From assembly GCA_023388935.1 (NCBI GenBank), contig JAEWFG010000043.1:1-9641 (forward strand): a stretch of DNA of 9,641 nt. The letters are read 5' to 3'. The notes under the pieces were generated by a model that was given only the letters and a program-made list of their open reading frames with translations, made no database searches and had not been told where the DNA came from. Positions 1 through 6,231 of this stretch are shown piece after piece. The translations under genes and the position numbers were made by a program. Within the stretch, counting starts at the first letter, position 1. Every line of letters starts with the position of its first letter. Source of the stretch: Pseudomonadota bacterium. GTDB taxonomy: Bacteria > Pseudomonadota > Alphaproteobacteria > Rhizobiales > Xanthobacteraceae.

Positions 1-113
1 GGTGGTTTTAGCGAAGAGCCTCAACCCGATCCCATCCCGAACTCGGCCGTTAAACTCTTCAGCGCCAATGGTACTATGGCTTAAGCCCTGGGAGAGTAGG
101 TCGCTGCCAGGCC
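1..113 (+). rRNA. rrf: 5S ribosomal RNA, 5'-truncated by the window edge
   Basis: The sequence carries the conserved 5S core: CGAAGAGCC, then CCCGATCCCATCCCGAACTC (loop B/helix III), GAGAGTAGGTCGCTGCCAGG at the 3' side. The 3' arm CCAGG (107-111) would pair with the CCTGG expected just upstream of the first base of the window, so only a few 5' bases are missing. The 3' boundary is placed at the end of that closing helix and could be off by a few bases. The 5S is the last gene of an rRNA operon whose 16S and 23S lie to the left. No tRNA gene follows it before the terminator. The sequence resembles alphaproteobacterial (Bradyrhizobium-type) 5S. Confidence 0.95.
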
Positions 114-154
114 TGCCAAGGACAAGACATCATCCTCTCGCGATGTTCGAAACC

Positions 155-189
155 AAAACGCCGCTCCCAAATCGGGGGCGGCGTTTTTT
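155..189 (+). terminator. Intrinsic terminator of the rRNA operon
   Basis: CGCCGCTCCC (159-168) pairs with GGGGGCGGCG (174-183) around a 5-base loop, with one G-T pair. AAAA precedes the stem and TTTTTT follows it, giving a stem extendable by A-T pairs. It sits about 45 bases after the 5S, as expected for the end of an rRNA operon. The flanking A and T runs make it potentially bidirectional. Confidence 0.9.
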
Positions 190-399
190 GTTTGTGCGCG
201 TCAATGCTGCGCTGCCTGCATCTTTCCGTCACGATCGGCGTTCAGCATGCCGGGCCAGCTGACCACGGTCGCACCGCCCCTTCGCGCCTTCATTCAGTTG
301 AACACGATCAGGCGCGAGTTCATGGGCCATTCACGTCGACGCCGGTAATCGGGTTCCGCCTTTTGAAACCTGCCAATCGAAACATCCGAGGAGACTTCC

Positions 400-990
400 A
401 TGCCCGCGTTGCTTCGTCCCGCCCTCACCGCGTTCGGCGTCGCGTGCCTTCTGTCCGCAGCATCGCTTGCCTCCTCCGGCACCGCGTTCGCGCAGGCCAA
501 GCAGCAGGCAGCGCCGGCCCAGCAGACCGCGCCCGCGCAAGCACCCGCAATCAAGCAGATTCCGCTGACCGACAAGCAGCTCGACGGTGTGCTCGCGGCG
601 CAAAAGGACATGGATGCGATCACCGCGAAACTTCCGGAGAACACCGCGCCGGACCAGAAGGCGATAGCGCAGCTCGATGCGGTCGCCAGGAAACATGGCT
701 TCGCCAGCTATGACGACTACAGTGACGTTATCGACAATATCAGCCTGGTGCTCGGCGGCTTCGATCCCGCGACGAGGAAATATGTCGGCACCGAAGCCGT
801 GATCAAGGCGCAGATCGCGCAAGTCCAGGCCGACAAGAAGATGCCGGCCAAGGACAAGAAGGAAGCCCTCGACGAGCTCAACGAAGCGCTGAAGACGCCG
901 CCGCCCCAGGTCGAGAACAAGGCCAACATCGATCTCGTCGGCAAGTACTACGACAAGCTGGTCGCCGTGCTGGGCGACGATCAGAACTGA
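400..990 (+). CDS. Secreted hypothetical protein, Ala/Gln/Lys-rich
   Basis: A 196-residue protein with a classical signal peptide: basic start (MPALLRPAL), hydrophobic stretch at about residues 8-26 and an AFA|Q-type cleavage site near residue 31. The mature part begins with an Ala/Gln/Pro-rich linker (32-50), then a mainly helical, charged region (about 52-195) with no cysteine. A motif KHGFASYDDYSDV (98-110) followed by a probable amphipathic helix resembles secreted proteins found widely in Bradyrhizobium whose function I do not know. The start is fixed by a strong GAGGAG ribosome binding site at 388-393, six bases ahead of ATG. It is a single-gene unit: the rRNA terminator lies upstream and a shared terminator at 1145-1174 lies downstream. 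Location is inferred to be periplasmic or extracellular. Confidence 0.85.
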   Translation: MPALLRPALTAFGVACLLSAASLASSGTAFAQAKQQAAPAQQTAPAQAPAIKQIPLTDKQLDGVLAAQKDMDAITAKLPENTAPDQKAIAQLDAVARKHGFASYDDYSDVIDNISLVLGGFDPATRKYVGTEAVIKAQIAQVQADKKMPAKDKKEALDELNEALKTPPPQVENKANIDLVGKYYDKLVAVLGDDQN

Positions 991-1037
991 GTGCTCCCGG
1001 CTGGGATCGATATCCCATTGCATATTGTGATCGTCGT

Positions 1038-1123
1038 AGGGTGGGCAAAGCGAAGCGTGCCCACCATTTCCGTTTGAGGCGTGAGGCTGGTGGGCACGGC
1101 GCTATCGCGCCTTTGCCCACCCT
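1038..1123. repeat. Nested inverted repeat, cruciform-capable intergenic element
   Basis: Outer arms AGGGTGGGCAAAG (1038-1050) and CTTTGCCCACCCT (1111-1123) are perfect 13-bp inverted repeats. Inner arms CGTGCCCACCA (1056-1066) and TGGTGGGCACG (1088-1098) are perfect 11-bp inverted repeats. Each half can also fold alone, because GGTGGGCA pairs with TGCCCACC at 1040-1047/1058-1065 and at 1089-1096/1114-1121. The element can therefore form one long hairpin or two side-by-side hairpins. From memory this GGTGGGCA/TGCCCACC element is dispersed in many copies in Bradyrhizobium intergenic spaces. Only one copy is in this window. Confidence 0.8.
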
Positions 1124-1144
1124 GCGATAGCTGCGCCTCACAGA

Positions 1145-1174
1145 AAAAGCCCCGGAGCCATCTCCGGGGCTTTT
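1145..1174. terminator. Bidirectional intrinsic terminator between convergent genes
   Basis: GCCCCGGAG (1149-1157) pairs perfectly with CTCCGGGGC (1162-1170) around a CCAT loop. AAAAA precedes and TTTT follows, so the structure works on both strands. It ends the plus-strand gene at 400-990 and the minus-strand TRAP receptor gene at 1207-2298, whose stop lies 36 bases away. The same 9-bp stem reappears behind the second TRAP receptor gene at 2440-2461. Confidence 0.88.
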
Positions 1175-1206
1175 GTCGTTTCCAGGCTGGTTGAATCGTC
1201 GTCGTG

Positions 1207-2298
1207 TCACGTCCGCGTGCGCATCCGCATCATGAAGCTGTCGTAGCTGAGCTCGGCGACCTGCATCCATGCGAGCGATTCGTTCCGGAATGCGGACAGG
1301 CTCGCATACATCTTGTTGAAGTGCGGGTTGGTCTTGCTGAGATCCGCGTAGATCTCGTTCGCGGCGCCGTAGCAGGCCTCGAGCACTTCCTGCGGGAAGG
1401 GTTTGAGGATCGCGCCGGCGACCAGCAGGCGTTTCAGTGCCGGCGGGTTGACGTAGTCGTATTTGCCGGTGACCCAAGTGAAGGTATCGCGCGAGGCCAT
1501 CTCGATCACCGCCTGATAGTGCTTCGGCAGCGCATTCCACTTCTCGAGATTCACGATGTTGTGGCCTTGGCCCGTGCCTTCCCACCAGCCTGGATAGTAA
1601 TAGTATTTGGCGACCTTCACGAAACCGAGCTTCTCGTCGTCATAGGGACCGACCCATTCGGCCGCATCGATCGTGCCCTTCTCCAGCGCCGGATAGATGT
1701 CACCGCCTGCAATCTGTTGCGGTACGCCGCCAACCTTGGCGATGATCGTGCCGGCGAAGCCGCCGACGCGGAATTTCAATCCCCGGAAATCCTCCATCGA
1801 CTTGATCTCCTTCCGGAACCAGCCGCCCATCTGGGCGCCGGTCGAGCCGGTTGGAATGCCGACCGCATTGTATTCCTTCAGGAGGTCGTTGAGCATTTCC
1901 GTGCCGCCCCCGAACAGGAGCCAGGAAATGTGCGCGCGCGTGTTCAGCCCGAACGGAAGCGACGTGCCGAACGTGAAGGCGGGGTTCTTGCCCCAATAGT
2001 AATACAGCGCCGTATTGCCCATCTCGACGGTGCCATTCGATACGGCGTCGAGCACCTGCAGGCCCGGGACGATCTCTCCGGCCGCAAACGGCTGGATCTG
2101 GAATTTGTTGTCGGTGGCTTCGGCGACGCGCTTGCAGAAATATTCGCAGCCGCCGTAGAGCGTATCGAGCGCCTTGGGCCAGCTCGCGGCCAGCCGCCAT
2201 CTCACCTCCGGCGTCGACTGCGCAATGGCCGGTGCAGCAACTGCTGTGCTCGCCGCCAGACCGGCGCCTGTCACTTTCAGGAAATCACGACGTTTCAT
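1207..2298 (-). CDS. TRAP transporter solute-binding protein (DctP family), copy A
   Basis: A 363-residue periplasmic receptor of a tripartite ATP-independent periplasmic (TRAP) transporter. The N-terminus MKRRDFLK with a hydrophobic segment ending APAIAQ (about 1-27) is a Tat-like signal. The mature protein shows family landmarks: YGGCEYFCK (48-56), FAAGEIVPG (71-79), GNTALYYYWGKNP (94-106), the GLKFR arginine (R177) that in DctP proteins binds the ligand carboxylate, and DAAEWVGPYDD (211-221). These fit the subgroup annotated as mannitol/chloroaromatic or 2-oxo-acid (TakP/FcbT1-like) receptors, so a small monocarboxylate is the likely ligand. This is inference. The start has a GGAGGG site just upstream. 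It is about 84% identical by hand count (57 differences in 363) to its tandem neighbour. No DctQ/DctM membrane genes are adjacent. Confidence 0.93.
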   Translation of the reverse strand: MKRRDFLKVTGAGLAASTAVAAPAIAQSTPEVRWRLAASWPKALDTLYGGCEYFCKRVAEATDNKFQIQPFAAGEIVPGLQVLDAVSNGTVEMGNTALYYYWGKNPAFTFGTSLPFGLNTRAHISWLLFGGGTEMLNDLLKEYNAVGIPTGSTGAQMGGWFRKEIKSMEDFRGLKFRVGGFAGTIIAKVGGVPQQIAGGDIYPALEKGTIDAAEWVGPYDDEKLGFVKVAKYYYYPGWWEGTGQGHNIVNLEKWNALPKHYQAVIEMASRDTFTWVTGKYDYVNPPALKRLLVAGAILKPFPQEVLEACYGAANEIYADLSKTNPHFNKMYASLSAFRNESLAWMQVAELSYDSFMMRMRTRT

Positions 2299-2430
2299 GC
2301 GTATCCCTCCATTGTGCCGATTTCTCGACTAAGGGAACGATCTTGGTGTCGTCTTCGCTTCGCCGATGACCGACGTTGTCTGTGGTGATGGTGTGAGTGT
2401 TCCGAAGGCCCTTGGGGCTCTTTCTTGGAT
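2299..2430 (-). promoter_or_regulatory. Duplicated 5' leader of TRAP receptor copy A
   Basis: This non-coding leader aligns with the leader of copy B (3590-3725). Besides the ribosome-binding region next to the start, a 24-base block at 2332-2355 is identical to 3623-3646, at the same distance from the start codon (34-57 bases upstream). Further out, a short hairpin with an adjacent T/A-rich tract (GGCCC..GGGCT, 2408-2419) is also shared in form. Promoter boxes cannot be assigned. The conserved block may be an operator, a 5'-UTR element, or simply unsubstituted duplicated sequence. Confidence 0.5.
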
Positions 2431-2439
2431 CCGGTCGTC

Positions 2440-2461
2440 GCCCCGGAGCTAGCTCCGGGGC
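2440..2461 (-). terminator. Perfect hairpin behind TRAP receptor copy B, lacking a U-tract
   Basis: A 22-base perfect palindrome, GCCCCGGAGCT joined to AGCTCCGGGGC. It lies 36 bases past the stop of the copy B gene, exactly the spacing seen for the 1149-1170 hairpin behind copy A, and its outer 9-bp stem is identical. On the minus strand it is followed by GACGACCGG and not by a T run. It may therefore be a weak terminator or an mRNA-stabilising hairpin. Read-through into copy A is possible. Confidence 0.65.
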
Positions 2462-2497
2462 ATCCGCCGTCTCTTGCTTCGTGAGATGTTCGACGCC

Positions 2498-3589
2498 TTA
2501 CGTCTTCGTCCGCATCCGCGCCATGAAGCTGTCGTAACTCAGCTCCGCCACCTGCGTCCAAGGCAAGGAGTCATTCTTATAGGCCATCATGCTCGCATAC
2601 ATCTTGCCGAAATGCGGATTGGTCTTGGAGAGATCGGCATAGATCTCGTTGGCGGCGTTGTAGCAGGCCTCGAGCACCTCTTGCGGGAAGGCCTTCAGGC
2701 TCGCGCCGTTCACGATCAGTCGCTTCAGCGCCGGGGCGTTCACCGCGTCGTATTTGCCGGTGATCCAGGTGAAGGTGTCGCGCGACGCCGCATCGATCGC
2801 TGCTTGGTAGTGCTTGGGCAGCGCGTTCCACTTCTCAATGTTGATGATGTTGTGGCCCTGGCTCGTGCCTTCCCACCAGCCGGGGTAGTAATAGTACTTC
2901 GCGACCTTGGCGAAGCCGAGCTTCTCGTCGTCATAGGGGCCGACCCACTCGGCCGCGTCGATGGTGCCCTTCTCCAGCGCCGGATAGATGTCGCCGCCGG
3001 CGAGCTGCTGCGGCACGCAGCCGAGCTTGGCGAGGATCGTGCCGGCAAAGCCGCCGATCCGCATTTTCAGGCCCTTCAGGTCTTCGGTGGTCTTGATCTC
3101 CTTCCTGAACCAGCCGCCCATCTGGGCGCCCGTGGACCCGGTCGGAATGCCGTAGACATTGTGCTCCTTCAACAGGTCGTTCACGAGGTCCTGGCCGCCG
3201 CCCCACAGCAGCCATGAAATCTGCTGGCGCGTGTTCAATCCGAATGGAAGTGCGGTTGCGAAGGTGAAGGCGGGGTTCTTGCCCCAATAGTAATAGAGCG
3301 CGGTATTGCCGATCTCGACGGTGCCGTTCGACACGGCATCGAGCACCTGCAGGCCTGGTACGATCTCGCCCGCTGCAAAGGGCTGGATCTGGAATTTGTT
3401 GTCGGTGATGTCGGCGACCTTCTTGCAGAAATATTCGCAGCCGCCATAGAGCGTATCGAGCGCTTTCGGCCAGCTCGTGGCGTAGCGCCACCTGACCTCG
3501 GGCGACGACTGCGCGATCGCGGGGGCCGCGACGGCGGTGCTTGCAGCCAGGCTAACGCCTGTCGCCTTCAGGAAATCACGACGTTTCAT
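2498..3589 (-). CDS. TRAP transporter solute-binding protein (DctP family), copy B
   Basis: A 363-residue paralogue of the downstream copy A, with the same Tat-like leader (MKRRDFLKATG..APAIAQ), ligand-binding R177 in GLKMR, and DAAEWVGPYDD (211-221). The frame stays open upstream to 3823, but the start is placed at 3589. It matches copy A exactly in length and leader and is preceded by GGAAGGG (minus strand) at good spacing. Differences from copy A cluster in surface stretches (121-150, 161-180, 291-300, 331-345), whereas the segments 71-90, 201-220 and 301-310 are nearly or fully identical. That pattern suggests retained binding function, with possible changes in ligand preference. An extra cysteine sits at C191 (glycine in copy A). 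It lies first in the minus-strand direction, so it may be co-transcribed with copy A across the 199-bp gap. Confidence 0.93.
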   Translation of the reverse strand: MKRRDFLKATGVSLAASTAVAAPAIAQSSPEVRWRYATSWPKALDTLYGGCEYFCKKVADITDNKFQIQPFAAGEIVPGLQVLDAVSNGTVEIGNTALYYYWGKNPAFTFATALPFGLNTRQQISWLLWGGGQDLVNDLLKEHNVYGIPTGSTGAQMGGWFRKEIKTTEDLKGLKMRIGGFAGTILAKLGCVPQQLAGGDIYPALEKGTIDAAEWVGPYDDEKLGFAKVAKYYYYPGWWEGTSQGHNIINIEKWNALPKHYQAAIDAASRDTFTWITGKYDAVNAPALKRLIVNGASLKAFPQEVLEACYNAANEIYADLSKTNPHFGKMYASMMAYKNDSLPWTQVAELSYDSFMARMRTKT

Positions 3590-3725
3590 GCGTATCCCTT
3601 CCATTGCGTCGATGCTTCGACCAGGGAACGATCTTGGTGTCGTCTTGTCTTCGTCGAGGATCGACGTTCTCTTGTTGAGATTGTTGTGCGTTTCCGAATG
3701 GCCCTGATGGGCTCTTTTTTGCTGG
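3590..3725 (-). promoter_or_regulatory. Duplicated 5' leader of TRAP receptor copy B
   Basis: Aligned with the leader of copy A at a constant offset of about 1291 bases. It contains the shared 24-base identical block at 3623-3646. A small hairpin (GGCCC TGAT GGGCT, 3700-3713) is followed on the plus strand by six T. The remaining bases to 3879 separate this gene from the divergent reductase gene, so promoters for both directions should lie in this ~290-bp interval. I could not assign -35/-10 boxes with confidence. Confidence 0.45.
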
Positions 3726-3879
3726 AAGCCGAGCGTTGCGGTTCCAACCTGAGGATGACTGCGCGCTTTGCGATAATCAAGCCTCATGCCTTCCTCGCAA
3801 GTGCGAACGCCGGCCAGACGCAAGTAGGGGGTATCCGCGATCCGCTACCCTATTGGGCAAAAAGAATGGGAGATCGAGC

Positions 3880-4965
3880 ATGGCAAGCAAGAAGGTCGTG
3901 GTCGCCGGAGCGACCGGTCTCGTCGGCAACGCCGCATTGCGACACTTCGGCACATCCGCCCCCTGCGAGGTTGTTGCGCTGTCGCGACGCAAGCCGCGCG
4001 ACCTCTACGGTGCGCGTCACGTCCCGATCGATCTGACCAGCGAAGCCGATTGCAGCCGAGCTGCCGGCGAGCTGCGGGGCGCCACCCATCTGGTCTACGC
4101 CGCCCTCTACGAGGCGCCGCAACTCGTCGATGGCTGGCGCGACCAGCAGCAGATCGAGACCAATGACCTGATGCTGCGCAACCTGATGGGCGCGCTCGAG
4201 CCGGTGGCGCCAGATCTCCGTCATGTCGCGCTGCTGCAGGGCACCAAAGCCTATGGCGTTCACGTTAGCCCCTTGACGGTGCCGGCACGCGAAGGCCGCT
4301 CCGAGATGTACGAGCAGCCCAATTTCTACTGGGCACAGGAAAACTTCCTGCGCGAGCTCCAGACCGGCAAGGCCTGGCACTGGAGCATCCTGCGGCCGGT
4401 GCTGATCGTAGGCCTCGCCATGGGCGGCGCCATGGATCTGATCCCGCCGCTCGGCGTCTACGCCGCGATGCTGCGCGAGCAGGGCAGGCTGCTCGATTAT
4501 CCCGGCGGTGCCGCGCGCGTGTCGCAGGCGGTCGACGTCGACCTCCTGGCGCGCGCGATCGCCTGGTCGGGCGAGGCAAAGGCGGCACAGAACGAAGCCT
4601 TCAACGTGACCAATGGTGATGTCTTCACCTGGGAAAACATCTGGCCCGCGGTCGCCGACGCGCTCGAGATGAAGCCAGGAAAGCCCGTGCCGCTGTCGCT
4701 CGCAAAGGAGTATCCAAACTGGATTGGCGCCTGGGATCGGCTGCGGAGCCGGCACAATCTGGTGTCGCCGGGCCTCGTCGAATTCGTCTGGTTATCGTTC
4801 CAATACGCCGATTACAGCATGCGCTACGGCCAAACCGAATCCGGTCCGCCCTCGATCGTCTCGACGGTCAAGATCAACCGCGCCGGCTTCACCGAGATGA
4901 TGGACACCGAGGACATGTTCCGGAAGTGGTTCAGGCAGGCGAAGCAGGAACGGCTGCTTCCTTAG
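3880..4965 (+). CDS. PRISE-like NAD(P)H-dependent SDR-family reductase
   Basis: A 361-residue extended short-chain dehydrogenase/reductase. The N-terminus VVVAGATGLVGNAAL (6-20) is a Rossmann dinucleotide-binding motif, and ALSRRKPRD (33-41) fits an NADP-selective arginine pair. The following segments match the motif series of progesterone 5-beta-reductase / iridoid synthase-like (PRISE, plant VEP1) enzymes: HLVYAALYE (70-78), HVALLQGTKAYGVH (115-128, with K123 at the catalytic lysine position), QPNFYWAQENFL (146-157), WSILRPVLIVG (168-178) and NEAFNVTNGDVFTWENIWP (238-256). Plants usually have NFYY, whereas here the second aromatic is tryptophan. Family members reduce activated C=C bonds of enones, but the substrate here is unknown. 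The start is set by GGGAGA at 3868-3873. An in-frame ATG at 3736 is rejected because it would add non-family residues. Confidence 0.9.
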   Translation: MASKKVVVAGATGLVGNAALRHFGTSAPCEVVALSRRKPRDLYGARHVPIDLTSEADCSRAAGELRGATHLVYAALYEAPQLVDGWRDQQQIETNDLMLRNLMGALEPVAPDLRHVALLQGTKAYGVHVSPLTVPAREGRSEMYEQPNFYWAQENFLRELQTGKAWHWSILRPVLIVGLAMGGAMDLIPPLGVYAAMLREQGRLLDYPGGAARVSQAVDVDLLARAIAWSGEAKAAQNEAFNVTNGDVFTWENIWPAVADALEMKPGKPVPLSLAKEYPNWIGAWDRLRSRHNLVSPGLVEFVWLSFQYADYSMRYGQTESGPPSIVSTVKINRAGFTEMMDTEDMFRKWFRQAKQERLLP

Positions 4966-4984
4966 AAATCGTTGCTTCGAAGGC

Positions 4985-5021
4985 GGTGCGCTCCCTCTCC
5001 CGCGTGCGGGAGAGGTGCACC
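4985..5021. repeat. Palindromic hairpin element behind the reductase gene
   Basis: CCTCTCCCGC (4994-5003) pairs perfectly with GCGGGAGAGG (5006-5015). An outer GGTGC/GCACC stem (4985-4989 and 5017-5021) extends the hairpin. There is no T run, so it is not a typical intrinsic terminator. It is 20 bases past the reductase stop and may stabilise the 3' end. From memory, CTCTCCCGC/GCGGGAGAG palindromes are dispersed through Bradyrhizobium genomes. The remaining sequence up to 5276 holds no gene or further structure I can support. Confidence 0.65.
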
Positions 5022-5276
5022 GAGTTCGCGGTCCGATCATTCAGCAACTGCGGCATGTACTCACAAAGAATCGATGCCTGCTTTCTTGGGGTAAGGCGGA
5101 AATGCGCCAAAGGCACGGGAATTTCGCCTTTTGACTCATACTGGAACTCAGCCTGAAGATCAGGAGCGAGGTGAAGAGAACTCGACGGCCGGCACGACTA
5201 ATTGTGGAGCCACGTTCAGTGCTCGAAGCAGAAAGTGATTTGCTGAGCTATTCTTGTCGGGTCGTAGGAGTACGAA

Positions 5277-5780
5277 ATGTCGAAGGCAATTGCTGTCTTG
5301 GGCTCCGCTCTGTTCTTCGTCATTGCGCCGTTGGTGCTGGCAGGCTGCGTCCCCTGGTGGGTCACGCAGTGGGAATTTCGGCCAGCTTTTTTCGGCGTCG
5401 ATCTAACCCGCATCCTCGGCGGTATATTGATCATCGTCGGAGTGCCCGGACTTGTGGATTCATTTGCCCGTTTTGCGCTGGAGGGGCTGGGGACGCCCGC
5501 CCCGATCGCGCCGACACAAAAGCTCGTAGTGACTGGCCTTTATCGCTACGTGCGAAATCCGATCTACATCGCGGTCGTCGCAGTCATTTTTGGTCAGGCC
5601 CTTTTGTTTGGTGACTGGCGTCTCCTCTGGTACGGCGCGCTACTCTGGCTGTTTTTTCATCTCTTTGTGGTGATGTACGAAGAACCGACGCTCAAGCAAA
5701 CATTCGGCACGGAGTACGAGAGCTTTCGGACTAATGTGCCGCGCTGGATTCCGCGGTTGACGCCATGGCGAGCCGCATAA
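5277..5780 (+). CDS. Membrane methyltransferase-like protein (isoprenylcysteine carboxyl methyltransferase / PEMT-like family)
   Basis: A 167-residue integral membrane protein. Hydrophobic segments lie at about 5-24, 44-61, 97-112 and 115-134. The diagnostic C-terminal pattern of the ICMT/PEMT-like fold is present: LVVTGLYRYVRNPIYI (83-98), where the G-x-Y-x-x-x-R-N-P-x-Y core contributes to S-adenosylmethionine binding, and then YEEPTLKQTFGTEYESF (134-150) ending VPRWIPR (154-160). In bacteria such proteins are usually annotated as isoprenylcysteine carboxyl methyltransferase family. True substrates are mostly unknown and may be lipids or small molecules. The start is supported by AGGAG about seven bases ahead of ATG. 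It stands alone in a 311-base upstream gap, so it is probably transcribed separately from the reductase gene. Confidence 0.85.
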   Translation: MSKAIAVLGSALFFVIAPLVLAGCVPWWVTQWEFRPAFFGVDLTRILGGILIIVGVPGLVDSFARFALEGLGTPAPIAPTQKLVVTGLYRYVRNPIYIAVVAVIFGQALLFGDWRLLWYGALLWLFFHLFVVMYEEPTLKQTFGTEYESFRTNVPRWIPRLTPWRAA

Positions 5781-5891
5781 AGGAATCGCTGCAAGCAGCT
5801 CGATGCCGGCTGCAACAAGCAGTGCGAGACGGCGAAGCGTAGCAAGCCCGCCTGGCGGCCTCGCCCCGTGACTGCCTGGCTGAGTTCCGGT

Positions 5892-5998
5892 TTTGGCCCA
5901 TCGCGTCATTTCGATGCCACGCAGTAGGCTCGCCGGTTTCGGGGAAAAGCAGACATCGGGCGGCAGCCGAAACTCGCGGAGTCGGTCGCGAATGACCC
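5892..5998 (+). repeat. Dispersed ~107-bp repeat, copy 1
   Basis: It aligns without gaps to 7077-7183 at roughly 83% identity by hand count and in the same orientation. Read from the CAT at 5907, the plus strand gives a protein-like string, HFDATQ-stop-ARRFRGKADI, with a stop codon at the same place as copy 2. Substitutions between the copies are not concentrated at third codon positions, so this is a non-coding repeat and not a recent gene. It resembles the Bradyrhizobium element behind many spurious short protein predictions. The flanking 5781-5891 and 5999-6087 hold no gene that I can support. Confidence 0.75.
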
Positions 5999-6087
5999 CG
6001 AAGCGGACCTTCAAAGCACCTCACAACCCCACGACAGAAGTGCTAGGCTCTTTTTCCCACAAGCGTAGTCCTTGCAGGGAGCGGCGC

Positions 6088-6210
6088 ATGCGGCTTCGGG
6101 AGTTCATCTCAGGAACTGCGGCTATGGCCGCGACGGCCTTGGCTCAGCCGTTAAGCGCTCACGCCGTTATGTCGCGGAGTATAAAGCGTGTCGCGATTGT
6201 TCATCCCTAA
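6088..6210 (+). pseudogene. 5' remnant of an ABC-type substrate-binding protein gene
   Basis: A 40-residue ORF: MRLREFISGTAAMAATALAQ, a signal-peptide core ending SAHA (about residue 26), then SRSIKRVAIVHP and a stop. This matches the N-terminal signal and first strand (MRRREFI.. R(I/V)AIVHPS) of the ABC substrate-binding family (Pfam ABC_sub_bind) that is abundant in Bradyrhizobium. That family runs to about 320-340 residues, so over 85% is missing. A ribosome binding site (GGGAG) precedes ATG. The remnant ends 21 bases before the next gene, whose own ribosome binding site follows. It is either a deletion relic or a now short, secreted or leader peptide that couples translation to the next gene. 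I favour the relic. Confidence 0.6.
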
Positions 6211-6231
6211 CCGATAGAGGAGGATGGAGGA

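Noticed and set aside
2..262. An 86-codon ORF at the left edge
   Set aside because: It runs through the 5S rRNA and its terminator.
114..399. Search for a tRNA gene after the 5S
   Set aside because: No cloverleaf with TTCGANTC-type T-loop and matching acceptor stem was found. Only the terminator and the upstream region of the secreted protein gene are there.
331..1023. A 230-codon minus-strand ORF over the secreted protein gene
   Set aside because: The plus-strand frame has a signal peptide and a strong ribosome binding site, while the minus frame is an arginine/leucine-rich shadow.
1204..2388. A 394-codon plus-strand ORF antisense to TRAP receptor copy A, and a 247-codon one at 2474-3217 antisense to copy B
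   Set aside because: Both are antisense shadows of a high-GC gene. The minus-strand products are clear family members with proper starts. The two antisense frames resemble each other only because the genes are duplicates.
3736..3879. An upstream in-frame ATG extending the reductase by 48 residues
   Set aside because: The extension does not resemble the family, and GGGAGA stands directly before the ATG at 3880, whose product begins at the Rossmann motif.
3850..4755. A 301-codon minus-strand ORF
   Set aside because: It is antisense to the PRISE-like reductase and has no recognisable motif or ribosome binding site.
4931..5116. A 61-codon minus-strand ORF behind the reductase gene
   Set aside because: It spans the palindromic hairpin (giving RTRERERTAF) and the reductase 3' end. 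This is a common repeat-derived spurious call.
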